This document shows, piece after piece, positions 18,381-26,828 of a stretch of DNA of 64,000 nt (positions within the stretch are counted from its first letter, which is position 1; every line of letters begins with the position of its first letter). The notes beneath the pieces were generated by a model, which was not told the origin of the DNA, made no database searches, and worked only from the letters and a program-made list of their open reading frames with translations. Origin of the DNA: Spirochaetaceae bacterium (lineage in GTDB: Bacteria > Spirochaetota > Spirochaetia > Treponematales > Rectinemataceae); NCBI GenBank assembly GCA_025356015.1, contig JANXYO010000109.1, forward strand, positions 1 to 64,000, read 5' to 3'. The position numbers and the translations under genes are program-made.

Positions 18381-18581
18381 ATGGCAAAGAGACCAAATCG
18401 CAGTCCGTCGATCGAATGCCAGTCGGAGCTGTTCGAGGTCGGTGACCTTGTCTTGGAGGCGATGCGTCCCCCCCGCTCCGATCTCGGCATCCCCGAAGCG
18501 GAGCTCGTGGCCTCCGATCGGAGCTGCGATGCTCTGACCCCGAACTACCGCATCAATTTCCACAGAGGGATCATCAGATAA
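18381..18581 (+). CDS. Small protein of unknown function (66 aa)
   Basis: MAKRPNRSPSIECQ... is preceded by a strong ribosome site (AGGAAGAGGG at 18367-18376) and a possible promoter, and is followed at once by a perfect 13-bp inverted repeat, so it looks like an isolated expressed unit. The N-terminal dozen residues are basic; the rest is mixed, with acidic stretches (LFEVGDLVLEAM, IPEAELV) and no membrane segment. I do not recognise the family. Convergent with ppiC. Confidence 0.5.
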   Translation: MAKRPNRSPSIECQSELFEVGDLVLEAMRPPRSDLGIPEAELVASDRSCDALTPNYRINFHRGIIR

Positions 18582-18582
18582 G

Positions 18583-18618
18583 AACAAGGCCGGCGAGCAC
18601 CATGGCGCCGGCCTTGTT
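18583..18618. terminator. Bidirectional hairpin between convergent genes
   Basis: AACAAGGCCGGCG (18583-18595) and CGCCGGCCTTGTT (18606-18618) pair perfectly over 13 bp with a 10-base loop. It stands between the small gene (+) and ppiC (-). There is no U-run on either strand, so it may act as an mRNA 3'-end stabiliser as much as a terminator. Confidence 0.55.
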
Positions 18619-18637
18619 CCTCGCCTTGAGCCTTGCT

Positions 18638-18916
18638 TTAGTCCTTCTTGCCCGTCACCTTGATGATGTGGTAACCGAACTGGGTCTGGACGACATCCGA
18701 GACCGATCCGACCCCAAGGTTCTTGCATGCGTATTCGAAGCTCGGAACCATCTTCCCCGGCCCGAACCAGCCGAGATCTCCGCCCGATGATTTCGAGGGG
18801 CAGGTCGAGTTTTCACGAGCCATCGACCCGAAATCCGCGCCCTGCTTGATCCTGATGAGCAATTGCTGGGCAAGGGCCCTGTCCTTGACGAGGATGTGGC
18901 TGGCCTTCCATTCCAT
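18638..18916 (-). CDS. ppiC: Parvulin-type peptidyl-prolyl isomerase PpiC
   Basis: 92 residues from ATG 18916, which follows AAGGAGA; the longer reading to 18994 lacks homology at its front. The whole parvulin fold is present: ASHILVKDRALAQQLLIRIKQGADFGSMA, then CPSKSSGGDLGWFGPGKMVPSFE and TQFGYHIIKVTG, with the two active-site histidines (SHIL and GYHII) and the Cys/Asp positions intact. It has no signal peptide, so it isomerises proline bonds in the cytoplasm, as the E. coli PpiC (93 residues) does. Confidence 0.93.
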   Translation of the reverse strand: MEWKASHILVKDRALAQQLLIRIKQGADFGSMARENSTCPSKSSGGDLGWFGPGKMVPSFEYACKNLGVGSVSDVVQTQFGYHIIKVTGKKD

Positions 18917-19052
18917 GGTCGTTCTCCTTCGCGATACCGCCTGCAATGCGCCTGCGGCCTCTTCCCGTGAATTATAGCGATCGCCCTCGGGCATACCTAG
19001 GGGCCCATTCCGGACTGGAGCCCGGGGCCGCTGGCACTGCCGCGCCTTCGTC

Positions 19053-19487
19053 CTAGGTCAGCATTTTCTCGAGGATCCCGGCTGCCCGGGAGACGCAGTT
19101 CGCGCAGATCTGCTCCCTCTGCCCCTGCTCGGCGTGGATGCGCCGGCCTTCCTCCGTGTTCAGGTCGCATCCCAAGAGTTCGCGGCAAGAAATCGTGCCG
19201 AATCCCTCTTTGAAGCGGGCCACGAAGTCCTGCGAGACCCTGAGCACGTCCTCCCGCCTTTGGGGATCCTTGGCCTGGGTGTAGCCGAACCTGAGGCCCA
19301 GGACCATGAAGGCCCCGGTCACGGCACCGCAGGTTTCCTGCATCCTTCCCATCCCCGCGCCGAAGACCGAGGCCATCCTGCAGGCATCATCCTTGCCGAG
19401 GCCGAAGTCTGCGGCGAAGGGGATGAGAACAGCCTGAGCGCAGTTGTAGCCCGAGGCGAATACCCTGGCAGCTTCTTCATTTTTCAT
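19053..19487 (-). CDS. C_GCAxxG_C_C-family redox protein
   Basis: 144 residues from ATG 19487 with GGAGAA upstream. The family cysteine pattern is clear: GYNCAQAVL, then ACRMAS, METCGAVTGA-like QETCGAVTGA, ISCRELLGCD and QICANCVSRAAGIL at the end. Members of this family (TIGR01909-type) are small, probably metal- or Fe-S-binding proteins of unproven function, often beside redox genes. It starts 19 bases after the end of the radical-SAM gene on the same strand, so cotranscription is likely. Confidence 0.85.
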   Translation of the reverse strand: MKNEEAARVFASGYNCAQAVLIPFAADFGLGKDDACRMASVFGAGMGRMQETCGAVTGAFMVLGLRFGYTQAKDPQRREDVLRVSQDFVARFKEGFGTISCRELLGCDLNTEEGRRIHAEQGQREQICANCVSRAAGILEKMLT

Positions 19488-19506
19488 CGCGTTCTCCTTG
19501 GTCCTT

Positions 19507-20646
19507 TCAGGATCCGGCTTCGGCCAATTCCGGAACGGTTCGTGTACCAGAAGCGGCCCTTCCCGGGACAGAGCCGCAGGCGCCCAGAGAGGCGACCCAG
19601 CCGCCCTTGTTCCAGAGTGCGCAGCCACCCTTGGTTTCGGTCAGCTGGGCGTGGTTCTCCCGGATTGACCGCATTAAGGGCGACTCAAGGGCCGCGGCGA
19701 GACCCGCGGCCTCGGTGCTGGAATCGGAGAAGGGGGCGAAGGGACAGGCTTCGACCCGGCCATCGGGGGCTAGATGGATGAAACCCCTTCCTGCGGCGAG
19801 ACAGCCGCCATAGTCCTCCTCTTCTCCCGGCAGGAGCACGACCTGGAAGGGAAGCTTGTCGAAACGGCCGGCTTCCGACAGGACGGCCTTCTGGCTTGGC
19901 TCCAGTACCAGATGCTCTGTCCCTGGCGCCACGGCCACGTATTCGACAAGAAAGACGACAGCCGGGCCCAGTTCTGCCATCCGGGCAAGGAAATCGGGGG
20001 ATAGCACCGTCCCCACATTGGCCGAGGTCAGGGTGATCGAGAAGCCGAATAGGGCAGCCTTGTCGCGGAGAGCCTTCGCCTTCGCGATGACGGCCTCATG
20101 GATCCCTCCTCCCCGGCGACCGTCGGTGTCGGCCGTCTCGCCTTCGACGCTGAACACGGGAACGAGGGCTCCCGAGGAGAAGAGCTCCATGCTGGCCCTG
20201 TCCATCAGGGTGCCGTTCGTGAAGACGGGCAGGAGGACGCCGGGCAGGAGGGCCGCCTTCTCAAGAAGGCCCGGTCTGAGGAGGGGTTCTCCACCCGCGA
20301 TAAGGATCGCGCCCACGCCCATGCCGATCGCCTCGCGGAAGAGCTCCATGAAGCGCGCGTCGCTCAGCTCCGGAGCGGAATTCTCGGGCCTGAGGCTCTT
20401 CGAGTAGCAGCCCGCGCAGTTCAGATTGCATCGGCGTGTCACGCTGGCGATCAGGATGGGCGGGACGGTCCTGCCCTCGAGGGCTGCGGCCGCGCGTTTC
20501 CTCGCCTGTCTGCGCTGGAAGTTGTAGGCGCAAAGCAGGCGATAGAGACGCTGGGGCAGGTCGCGTGCCTTGCCGCGCGAGGGCGAGAAGATCACTGCCT
20601 TGAAGAAATTGATGATGCGCGAGTCGAAGAGTTCTCTGGCGTCCAT
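19507..20646 (-). CDS. Radical SAM protein with SPASM-like C-terminus
   Basis: 379 residues. The radical-SAM cluster motif CNLNCAGC follows ILIASVTRR; GGEPLLRPG and the FTNGTLMD strand complete the SAM-binding barrel. The C-terminal part has further cysteines (YGGCLAAGRGF, VEACPFAPF, GGCALWNKGGW) in the arrangement of an auxiliary cluster that is shorter than a full SPASM domain. It cleaves S-adenosylmethionine to make a 5'-deoxyadenosyl radical; the substrate is unknown and no precursor peptide is evident nearby. It sits between the TetR gene and the cysteine-rich redox protein, probably one operon. Confidence 0.9.
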   Translation of the reverse strand: MDARELFDSRIINFFKAVIFSPSRGKARDLPQRLYRLLCAYNFQRRQARKRAAAALEGRTVPPILIASVTRRCNLNCAGCYSKSLRPENSAPELSDARFMELFREAIGMGVGAILIAGGEPLLRPGLLEKAALLPGVLLPVFTNGTLMDRASMELFSSGALVPVFSVEGETADTDGRRGGGIHEAVIAKAKALRDKAALFGFSITLTSANVGTVLSPDFLARMAELGPAVVFLVEYVAVAPGTEHLVLEPSQKAVLSEAGRFDKLPFQVVLLPGEEEDYGGCLAAGRGFIHLAPDGRVEACPFAPFSDSSTEAAGLAAALESPLMRSIRENHAQLTETKGGCALWNKGGWVASLGACGSVPGRAASGTRTVPELAEAGS

Positions 20647-20675
20647 GATCGGGCTCCTTGGAACGGGTACAGCCC

Positions 20676-21278
20676 CTAGAGGGCCTGGTTTTCCCGGGCC
20701 GTACGGCCCCGGGCCGGGTAGGCTCCCTCCCTGACGGCGAGGGGTCCGATTACCCTGTCTACTATATAATCAAATATCCCATCCCTTTCCACCTTGATCT
20801 CCAGGTCGATGCCCGAATAGCTGGTGAATCCCTCGGTCCGGACAAGGAGGAGCTGGGGGGGCGACACGACGAACCAGGCGGCTGTCTTGATCTCGCGGTC
20901 GCCCACCTCCGGGGAGAGAGCCTTGCGGAGCACGCGCGCGAGGAAACGGGTCGTGCCAAAATCCGATTCCATGAGCTCGTTCTGCACCATCACCCTCGAG
21001 GACGCCGGGTTGAGCAGCGAGGCGTCGGCTATGTCCTTGAGGATGGCCTTGAGGCTCTCGAGCAGGCTTTGGCCGTCGGGGGATGCCGCCACCCCTTCCC
21101 ATCTCGAGTCGAAGGTCTGCCAGATCCGTCCGGCGGCAGCGGCCAGGAGTTCGTCCTTCGAGCCAAAATGGTAGTTGACGAGGCCCGGGCTCGTCCCCGC
21201 GCGCGCTGCGATGTCGCGGACGGTTATCGTGCACTGTCCCCCGCATTCCCTGAGGAGGGCCTCTGCGGCGACCAGCAT
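20676..21278 (-). CDS. TetR/AcrR-family transcriptional regulator
   Basis: 200 residues. The N-terminal helix-turn-helix ITVRDIAARAGTSPGLVNYHFGSKDELL is a textbook TetR DNA-binding unit; the rest is the helical ligand domain. The first in-frame start codon is ATG 21278; homologues usually begin a few residues earlier, so a CTG or other rare start just upstream (frame reads DVKEK before it) is possible. It lies between the aminotransferase gene (stop 76 bases upstream) and the radical-SAM gene (29 bases downstream), so it probably regulates this cluster, possibly also itself. Confidence 0.88.
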   Translation of the reverse strand: MLVAAEALLRECGGQCTITVRDIAARAGTSPGLVNYHFGSKDELLAAAAGRIWQTFDSRWEGVAASPDGQSLLESLKAILKDIADASLLNPASSRVMVQNELMESDFGTTRFLARVLRKALSPEVGDREIKTAAWFVVSPPQLLLVRTEGFTSYSGIDLEIKVERDGIFDYIVDRVIGPLAVREGAYPARGRTARENQAL

Positions 21279-21353
21279 CTTCTCTTTGACATCGTGGGCC
21301 CGGGCGGCAGGGGAAGGCCCTGCGGCCCGGGGCCGATCTGCTTGGACGGGGCC

Positions 21354-22709
21354 CTAGCGGTAGCTGGCCTGGAAGGAGGCGAAGAGCTCGACGACCTGCT
21401 TTATCCTCTCGGTCGGCGGCAGGATGGTCGTGCGGAAATGGGCGGTTCCGGGTATCTGTCCGAAACCCGAGCCGGGGACGACGCAGATACCCGTGGCCTC
21501 GAGGAGGGCCATGCAATACTCCTCGTCGGTCTTGCCCGCGGGTAGGGTGATCCTTGGGAAAGCGTACATCGCGCCCGCCACCGTGTTGCACTGGACTCCG
21601 GGGATCCTGTTGAGGCCCTCGGCGAGGAGGAGGGCACGGGCCTTGAGCTCGGCGAGGATGCCGTTGCGCTCCCTCACGAAAAGCTCATGGCTCGGCTCGC
21701 CCTCCCGCGGCGGCCTGACCATGCAGTAGGTCGCGATCTGGCCGGGGAGGTTTGAGCACAGCCCCACCGACTGGAGCTTGGTGATCTGGGCGGTGACGTC
21801 GGAAGGGATGTTGCGGATCTCCATGTAGCCGCCGCGGTGGCCGCACTCGCCCATGTAGCCCTTCGAGCAGGAGTGGAAGCTGAAGAGGGAGACGCTGCGC
21901 TCCTGCTTCTCGGCCATGACCTTGGCGAAGGAGGAGAAGCGGTCGCCCTGGCGATAGATGTTCTCTTGGTAGACCTCGTCGGCGAGGATCGCAAGGCCGT
22001 GCTGCTTGGCGAAGTCGATGATCATCGCGATGTTGTCGCGGTCGATGACGGAGCCCGTGGGATTGCCGGGGTTGATGACGCAGATCGCCTTGACCTTCAC
22101 CCCGTTGCGGTGTGCCCCCGCGATGGATTCCTCGAGGAGGGCCCGCGAGAGTTTCCAGTCGTTGGCCTCGTCGAGGTAGTAGTGGACCTGCTTGCCTTCA
22201 TACAAGGTGATCGTCGCCGAGTAGAGGGGATACTGGGGTATCGGGATCATGATACCGTCGTTGGGGCTCGCGATGAGGATGCGCAGGGCGGCCTGGACTC
22301 CCTTGCTCGCCCCATCGGTGAGGTATATGGCTTCTGGATCGGCGGCTATCCCGTCACGGGCCTGGATGAACTCCACGACCGCGTCCCTGACTACCTTGAG
22401 GCCCTTGGACTCCGAGTAGGCGCCCATACCGTGCTTTGAGCCGGCGAGGAGCTTCTTGGCTGTCTCGAGGATGTCGCTGGGGAAGGCCGATGCGGCCTTT
22501 TCCATGAGCTCGGGGTATTCGCAGAGGGCGAGGACCTGCCTGAGGTAGGTGAGGGGTTTCTGCTGGAGGGCCTGGGGATTGCCGATGTTGCAGTAGATGA
22601 TCTGCTTTCCCGATCGCTCGAGCTCCGCTGCCCTGGCGACGATGGGTCCGCGCACGGCGTATTCGGTCTCGATGACGGCCTTTCCTAGATCGGCGAGTGT
22701 GATCGACAT
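21354..22709 (-). CDS. Alanine aminotransferase of eukaryotic type (PLP class I/II)
   Basis: 451 residues. The PLP lysine is in SFHSCSKGYMGECGHRGGY, the cofactor Asn in INPGNPTGSV, the Asp/Tyr in LADEVYQEN, and the C-terminal GSGFGQIPGTAHFRTTILPP is the hallmark of the plant/animal alanine and glutamate:glyoxylate aminotransferase branch rather than AlaA/AspC. It exchanges amino groups between alanine and 2-oxoglutarate. First gene of a minus-strand run leading to the TetR and radical-SAM genes. In the context of the window it could feed D/L-alanine-derived nitrogen into glutamate; that link is inference. Confidence 0.9.
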   Translation of the reverse strand: MSITLADLGKAVIETEYAVRGPIVARAAELERSGKQIIYCNIGNPQALQQKPLTYLRQVLALCEYPELMEKAASAFPSDILETAKKLLAGSKHGMGAYSESKGLKVVRDAVVEFIQARDGIAADPEAIYLTDGASKGVQAALRILIASPNDGIMIPIPQYPLYSATITLYEGKQVHYYLDEANDWKLSRALLEESIAGAHRNGVKVKAICVINPGNPTGSVIDRDNIAMIIDFAKQHGLAILADEVYQENIYRQGDRFSSFAKVMAEKQERSVSLFSFHSCSKGYMGECGHRGGYMEIRNIPSDVTAQITKLQSVGLCSNLPGQIATYCMVRPPREGEPSHELFVRERNGILAELKARALLLAEGLNRIPGVQCNTVAGAMYAFPRITLPAGKTDEEYCMALLEATGICVVPGSGFGQIPGTAHFRTTILPPTERIKQVVELFASFQASYR

Positions 22710-22778
22710 GAGGGGAATCTCCTAGGGCATCGGGCGATTCGCGATAATAGCATCCGTTCCCTGAAACCGGCAAGATCC

Positions 22779-23822
22779 ATGAGTGCTGGCACCCGTCCGG
22801 TCTCCATGATAGAGTCGCTCGTGCGCGATCCCCTGCTCCAGGTCCTCCTATTCGGCCTTCCCACACTCGCCGTCCTCACGGCCCTCCTCGGCTGGATATC
22901 CTACCGAGGCATGATCCATTACCGGAGCCTCTCTCCCGAGGAGATCGTGGCCGCGGGGCTCGAGGGTGGGACGATCAGGAGCGAGACCCTCGCCCTTCCC
23001 TGGCTCGAGACCAGGATCGCCTCGCCCTACGGCTATGAGCTCGCCGTCAGGTCCCTGCGCGGCGGCGCCGACCGCCTAGTGATCATGCATCACGGCATCT
23101 CCCTCGACTGGCACGGCAATTTCCGCTACATGGAGCTCTTCATCGAAGAGGGCTGGACAGTCATCGCCTACGATTCGCGGGGACACGGGGAGACGAAGCG
23201 GCTCGAGGAGGCGCGCCTGGGCGCAGTAGGGGACGCGAGGGCTAAGATCCGCTCCCGGCCGAGCTACGGGGTGTACGAGAAATTCGACCTCAAGGCCGTC
23301 GCGGACTGGGCCCTCGGCGCCTTCCCCCACGGCGGAGGCTTTGTCGTCCTCGGCGAATCCATGGGCGCGGCGAGCGCCCTCCAGTACTCAGGCATCGACG
23401 ACAGGGCCGACGCGATCGTGGCTGACTGCTCCTTCTCGAGCGCCTTCGCCGAGCTGGACCACCGCCTCAAGCGGAGCTTCGTGCCCTTCTTCCTCCGACC
23501 AGCCGTGGTGCGGCTCGCCGACATGTTCTGCCGGAGGCTCGAGGGCTTCTCCCTGCGCGAGGCGAGCCCCGAAAACGCTGTCCTGAAAGGGGCAGTGCCC
23601 ATGCTCTTCGTCCACGGGCTCGAGGACGACTTTGTGCCCTGGAAGATGGCCGTCATCATGGCCGAATCGCGCCGCCGCCGCCTGCCTGGGGCCCTCACCG
23701 AGCTCCGCCTCGTGCCAGGCGCGCGGCACGCCAAGTCGATCAACGTCGATCCCGAGGGATACCGCGACTCCCTGCGCACCTTTCTCTCGGCGGCGCTTGC
23801 GGACGGCCACGGCCGCCCATAA
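22779..23822 (+). CDS. Membrane-anchored alpha/beta hydrolase
   Basis: 347 residues. One hydrophobic segment near the N-terminus (LLFGLPTLAVLTALLGWISYR) anchors it; the hydrolase fold follows with the oxyanion loop VIMHHGISLDWHG, nucleophile elbow GESMGAA, acid in FVHGLEDDFVP and histidine in GARHAKS. The YDSRGHGET loop is typical of serine lipases/esterases of the YqkD/BEM46 kind. Substrate unknown. ATG 22806 is an alternative start. The MCP-like gene follows 40 bases downstream on the same strand. Confidence 0.85.
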   Translation: MSAGTRPVSMIESLVRDPLLQVLLFGLPTLAVLTALLGWISYRGMIHYRSLSPEEIVAAGLEGGTIRSETLALPWLETRIASPYGYELAVRSLRGGADRLVIMHHGISLDWHGNFRYMELFIEEGWTVIAYDSRGHGETKRLEEARLGAVGDARAKIRSRPSYGVYEKFDLKAVADWALGAFPHGGGFVVLGESMGAASALQYSGIDDRADAIVADCSFSSAFAELDHRLKRSFVPFFLRPAVVRLADMFCRRLEGFSLREASPENAVLKGAVPMLFVHGLEDDFVPWKMAVIMAESRRRRLPGALTELRLVPGARHAKSINVDPEGYRDSLRTFLSAALADGHGRP

Positions 23823-23862
23823 TCTGTATGATGAGTCCCAATATGCAAGGGCGGAGGTCTTG

Positions 23863-25806
23863 ATGGATTCCTCGCATCGGCTCTCGACCCGGGTGGTCCT
23901 CGGCGCGTTCCTGTCCACGATCGCATGCGTGTCTGTCTATTGCATCTTCCTGCCCTTCTCCCTCGCCTTCGACGCCCCGGAGAGGAAGGAGTTCTGGTTC
24001 CGCATGGCGACCGTCGGCCTCCTGGCCGACGGCCTCGCGTCCTATGTCGTCTATCGTCTGGCCAGGCCGATCGGCACGATACTGGGCGAGGCGAGGCGTG
24101 GCGTCCGAAGCGATCCGGCCGACTTCCGCAGGGCCCTGGCGGCCCTCGACTACATCCCTAACTTCGTGCTCTGGTTCGGAGCCCTCGCCTACTTCGGTGC
24201 CGCCTCGGCGAACATCGGCCTCGACCTCGCGCGCGGGAAGAGCGCCGACCTCGGGCTCATCGCGGCACGCTTCGCCCTGGCGATCGGCTGGGGATTCCTG
24301 AACGGGATCACCACCGCGAGGATCCTCAACATCATCCTGATCGAGGCCAAGCTCGCCCTTGGCATCTACGACCTCTCCGAGATCGAGGAGCTGCGCAAGG
24401 GAAGGCTCTCCAGCCTCCGCTCGCGGCTCGCGGCATCGGGCCTCGCGCTCTTCCTCTTCCTCATCGCCTTTTCCGGGGTGATCTTCTACGTCCGGCTCCG
24501 CCGCTACGCCGAGATGGCGGGCTCGGGGGCCGAGCCTGCGGCCCTCGTGGCTGCGCTTTCCTCCTCGATCGGGGGCGGCATCGCGATCATGGCCGGCCTC
24601 TTCCTGATCGCCACGGGCATCTTCTTCGTCATCCTCGCGGAGATGCAGGTCCACCTGAACGACCTCCTCGGCCAGGTGACCAGGATGTCCAGGGGCGACA
24701 TGGACCTCTCCGCCAGGGTCAATGTCGTGAGCTTCGACGACATAGGCCGCATGACCTCGGGCTTCAACCGTATCCTCGATGGCCTCGCCGACACCTTCAG
24801 GACCGTCAAGACCATGACCAACGGCGTCTACACGAGGAGCCACCACATAAGGAAGACCTCCTCGCAGGCGCGCGACACGGCGACGAGCCTTGCAACCCTC
24901 GCGCACCAGGCAGAGGCGGCCGAGCGTGAGCGCATGGCCGAGCTCGACTCGGCGATGCTGGCGTTCAAGAAGGCGGCACAGGGGATCGGCAGCTCGTCGG
25001 AGCGCAGCGCCGAGGAGGCGAGGCGCATCGAGGAGGCTGCGCTCAGGTTGCGCGGCATCATCCAGGGCATCGCCGCCTCGGGGGACCAGGCCCAGCGGAC
25101 GGAGTCGGCCTTCGGCTCCCTGTCCGCCGCAGCCGACGCGGGGGCCGCGGGTATCGCCCGTTCCCTGGAGGCCGCGGCCGAGATCGAGGAGGCCGGCAAG
25201 CGCGTGAGCGGCATAGCGAGGATCATCGCCGACGTCGCCGATCGCTCAAACCTTCTCGCCATGAACGCGAGCATCGAGGCAGCGCACGCAGGCAGCGCCG
25301 GCAAGGGCTTTGGCGTGGTCTCCCGGGAGATGAAGACCCTCGCCGAGTCTGTCGCGAAGGCGGCGAGGGAGATAGACGCCGAGGTAAAGGCCGTCCAGGA
25401 CACGAACCGCAGGACGATCGCGGCCGTCGAGGGCCTTGGAGGCGTCTTCAACGGCCTTTCGACCGAGATCCACGCGACGGGCGCCGCGCTCTCCGAGATC
25501 TCGGCGAGCGCACGGCGGAACGCGACCGAGGCCCATGGCGACCTCGAGCTCATCGGTCGCCTGAGCGCATTCGTTGGCGAGATCCTGGGCGCCTCGGCGG
25601 CGGCGACAGACTCGGTCGCCGAGATGGAATCCGCCGTCCAGAGGCTCTCGGGCTCACAGGCGAGGTCGAGAGAGGTGAACGCCGCCCTGTCGGAGGGCGT
25701 GCGCTTAATCGTCGGCGCCTTTGACAATCTCGACTCCTCCCTCGGCGGGGCCCTCGACGATGTGGCTGCCCTCGAGAAGAAGGTGGCGTCCTACAAGCTG
25801 GAGTAG
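23863..25806 (+). CDS. Methyl-accepting chemotaxis-like transducer with six TM segments
   Basis: 647 residues from ATG 23863, preceded by GGAGG. The N-terminal third is entirely membrane: six hydrophobic segments (for example VVLGAFLSTIACVSVYCIF, FLFLIAFSGVIFYV, IAIMAGLFLIATGIFFVIL) and no periplasmic sensor domain. A HAMP linker (LGQVTRMSRGDMDLSARVNV) and a cytoplasmic signalling coiled coil follow, with the hairpin region IADVADRSNLLAMNASIEAAHAG. The tip sequence resembles but is not identical to classical MCPs. It probably senses a membrane or energy signal and acts on CheA or on a related kinase. The convergent M19 gene begins four bases after its stop. Confidence 0.87.
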   Translation: MDSSHRLSTRVVLGAFLSTIACVSVYCIFLPFSLAFDAPERKEFWFRMATVGLLADGLASYVVYRLARPIGTILGEARRGVRSDPADFRRALAALDYIPNFVLWFGALAYFGAASANIGLDLARGKSADLGLIAARFALAIGWGFLNGITTARILNIILIEAKLALGIYDLSEIEELRKGRLSSLRSRLAASGLALFLFLIAFSGVIFYVRLRRYAEMAGSGAEPAALVAALSSSIGGGIAIMAGLFLIATGIFFVILAEMQVHLNDLLGQVTRMSRGDMDLSARVNVVSFDDIGRMTSGFNRILDGLADTFRTVKTMTNGVYTRSHHIRKTSSQARDTATSLATLAHQAEAAERERMAELDSAMLAFKKAAQGIGSSSERSAEEARRIEEAALRLRGIIQGIAASGDQAQRTESAFGSLSAAADAGAAGIARSLEAAAEIEEAGKRVSGIARIIADVADRSNLLAMNASIEAAHAGSAGKGFGVVSREMKTLAESVAKAAREIDAEVKAVQDTNRRTIAAVEGLGGVFNGLSTEIHATGAALSEISASARRNATEAHGDLELIGRLSAFVGEILGASAAATDSVAEMESAVQRLSGSQARSREVNAALSEGVRLIVGAFDNLDSSLGGALDDVAALEKKVASYKLE

Positions 25807-25810
25807 GGGC

Positions 25811-26809
25811 CTAGCCCGCTATCTGCTCGATCACGCGAAGCCAGTTGCCTCCCATGATCGCTGCCGTGTCCTTCCTCGAGTAGCCCCGCTCGAGGAGGGC
25901 GGCGGTGAGCCCGGGGAGGCCCGTGCAGTCGCTCATGACGACGCCGAACTTCTCGGTCCAGCCATCGAAGTCAGAGCCGACGCCGACGTGGTCAGCCCCG
26001 ACGATTCCCACCATGTGGTCGAGGTGCTCGAGGTAGCGAGCGAGATTCACCTTCGCGGGGACCTCGTCGACGAAGACGCCCGCGAAGGTGAGGGCGACGA
26101 GGCCCCCCGTCGCAGCGATGCGAGTGGCCTGGTCGTCGGTGAGGTTGCGCGGGTGGGGACAGAGCTTGCGGGAGTTGGAGTGCGAGGCGACAATGGGACG
26201 GCGGGCGACGGAAAGCAGGTCTGCAAGGGCCTCGTCGCTCAGGTGGGAGGCGTCGACGATGATGCCGAGCCTCTCCATCTCGGCCACGACCTGGAGGCCG
26301 AAGGGTGTGAGGCCGTCGCTACCCTCGCTGGTGACCCCCCTGCCAATGGCGTTGCGCCTGCTCCAGGTGAGGGTCATGAGCCTGAGGCCCCGATCGTAGA
26401 AGGCCCGCAGCTCGGCGAGGCTCGTGCCGATCGCCTCGCCGCCCTCGATCGCGAGGAGGCCCGCGACCCGCCCTGCGGCTTTGGCCGCCCGTATCCCTGC
26501 GGCCGTGGTGACGGGGACGAAGCTGTCGCTCCGCGCCCAGGTTCCCTCGAGCCCCTCGAGAAGACGCCAGGTCCAGTCTGTGGCCTCGCCCACGCGCTTT
26601 GTGTCGGTGAAGAGGGCCATGGTCTGGCAGCTCACCCCAGCCTCGAGGAGGCGGGGGACGTCGACATGGCCGCGTTCGCCCCGGACGAGGATGTCCCGGG
26701 GAGGGTACTCGGTCTCGCCCCAGGCCTGTCCGACTATGTCGAGGGCAGTGTCGCAGTGGCCGTCGATGACGATGATGCTGTCGTGAAATGCCTTGGCCTC
26801 GGTGGTCAT
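25811..26809 (-). CDS. Membrane dipeptidase, peptidase family M19
   Basis: 332 residues. Zinc and substrate residues of renal-dipeptidase-like enzymes are in place: DGHCDT (HxD), the bridging glutamate in LLAIEGGEAIG, ASHSNSR, and GVGSDFDGW near the C-terminus. No signal peptide, so cytoplasmic. Family members hydrolyse dipeptides and accept a D-residue at the C-terminal position, which fits breakdown of peptidoglycan-derived L-D dipeptides. Directly downstream of lysA (19-base gap) on the same strand; part of the scavenging island. Confidence 0.92.
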   Translation of the reverse strand: MTTEAKAFHDSIIVIDGHCDTALDIVGQAWGETEYPPRDILVRGERGHVDVPRLLEAGVSCQTMALFTDTKRVGEATDWTWRLLEGLEGTWARSDSFVPVTTAAGIRAAKAAGRVAGLLAIEGGEAIGTSLAELRAFYDRGLRLMTLTWSRRNAIGRGVTSEGSDGLTPFGLQVVAEMERLGIIVDASHLSDEALADLLSVARRPIVASHSNSRKLCPHPRNLTDDQATRIAATGGLVALTFAGVFVDEVPAKVNLARYLEHLDHMVGIVGADHVGVGSDFDGWTEKFGVVMSDCTGLPGLTAALLERGYSRKDTAAIMGGNWLRVIEQIAG

Positions 26810-26828
26810 GCTCTTTTCTCCCGCTCGC

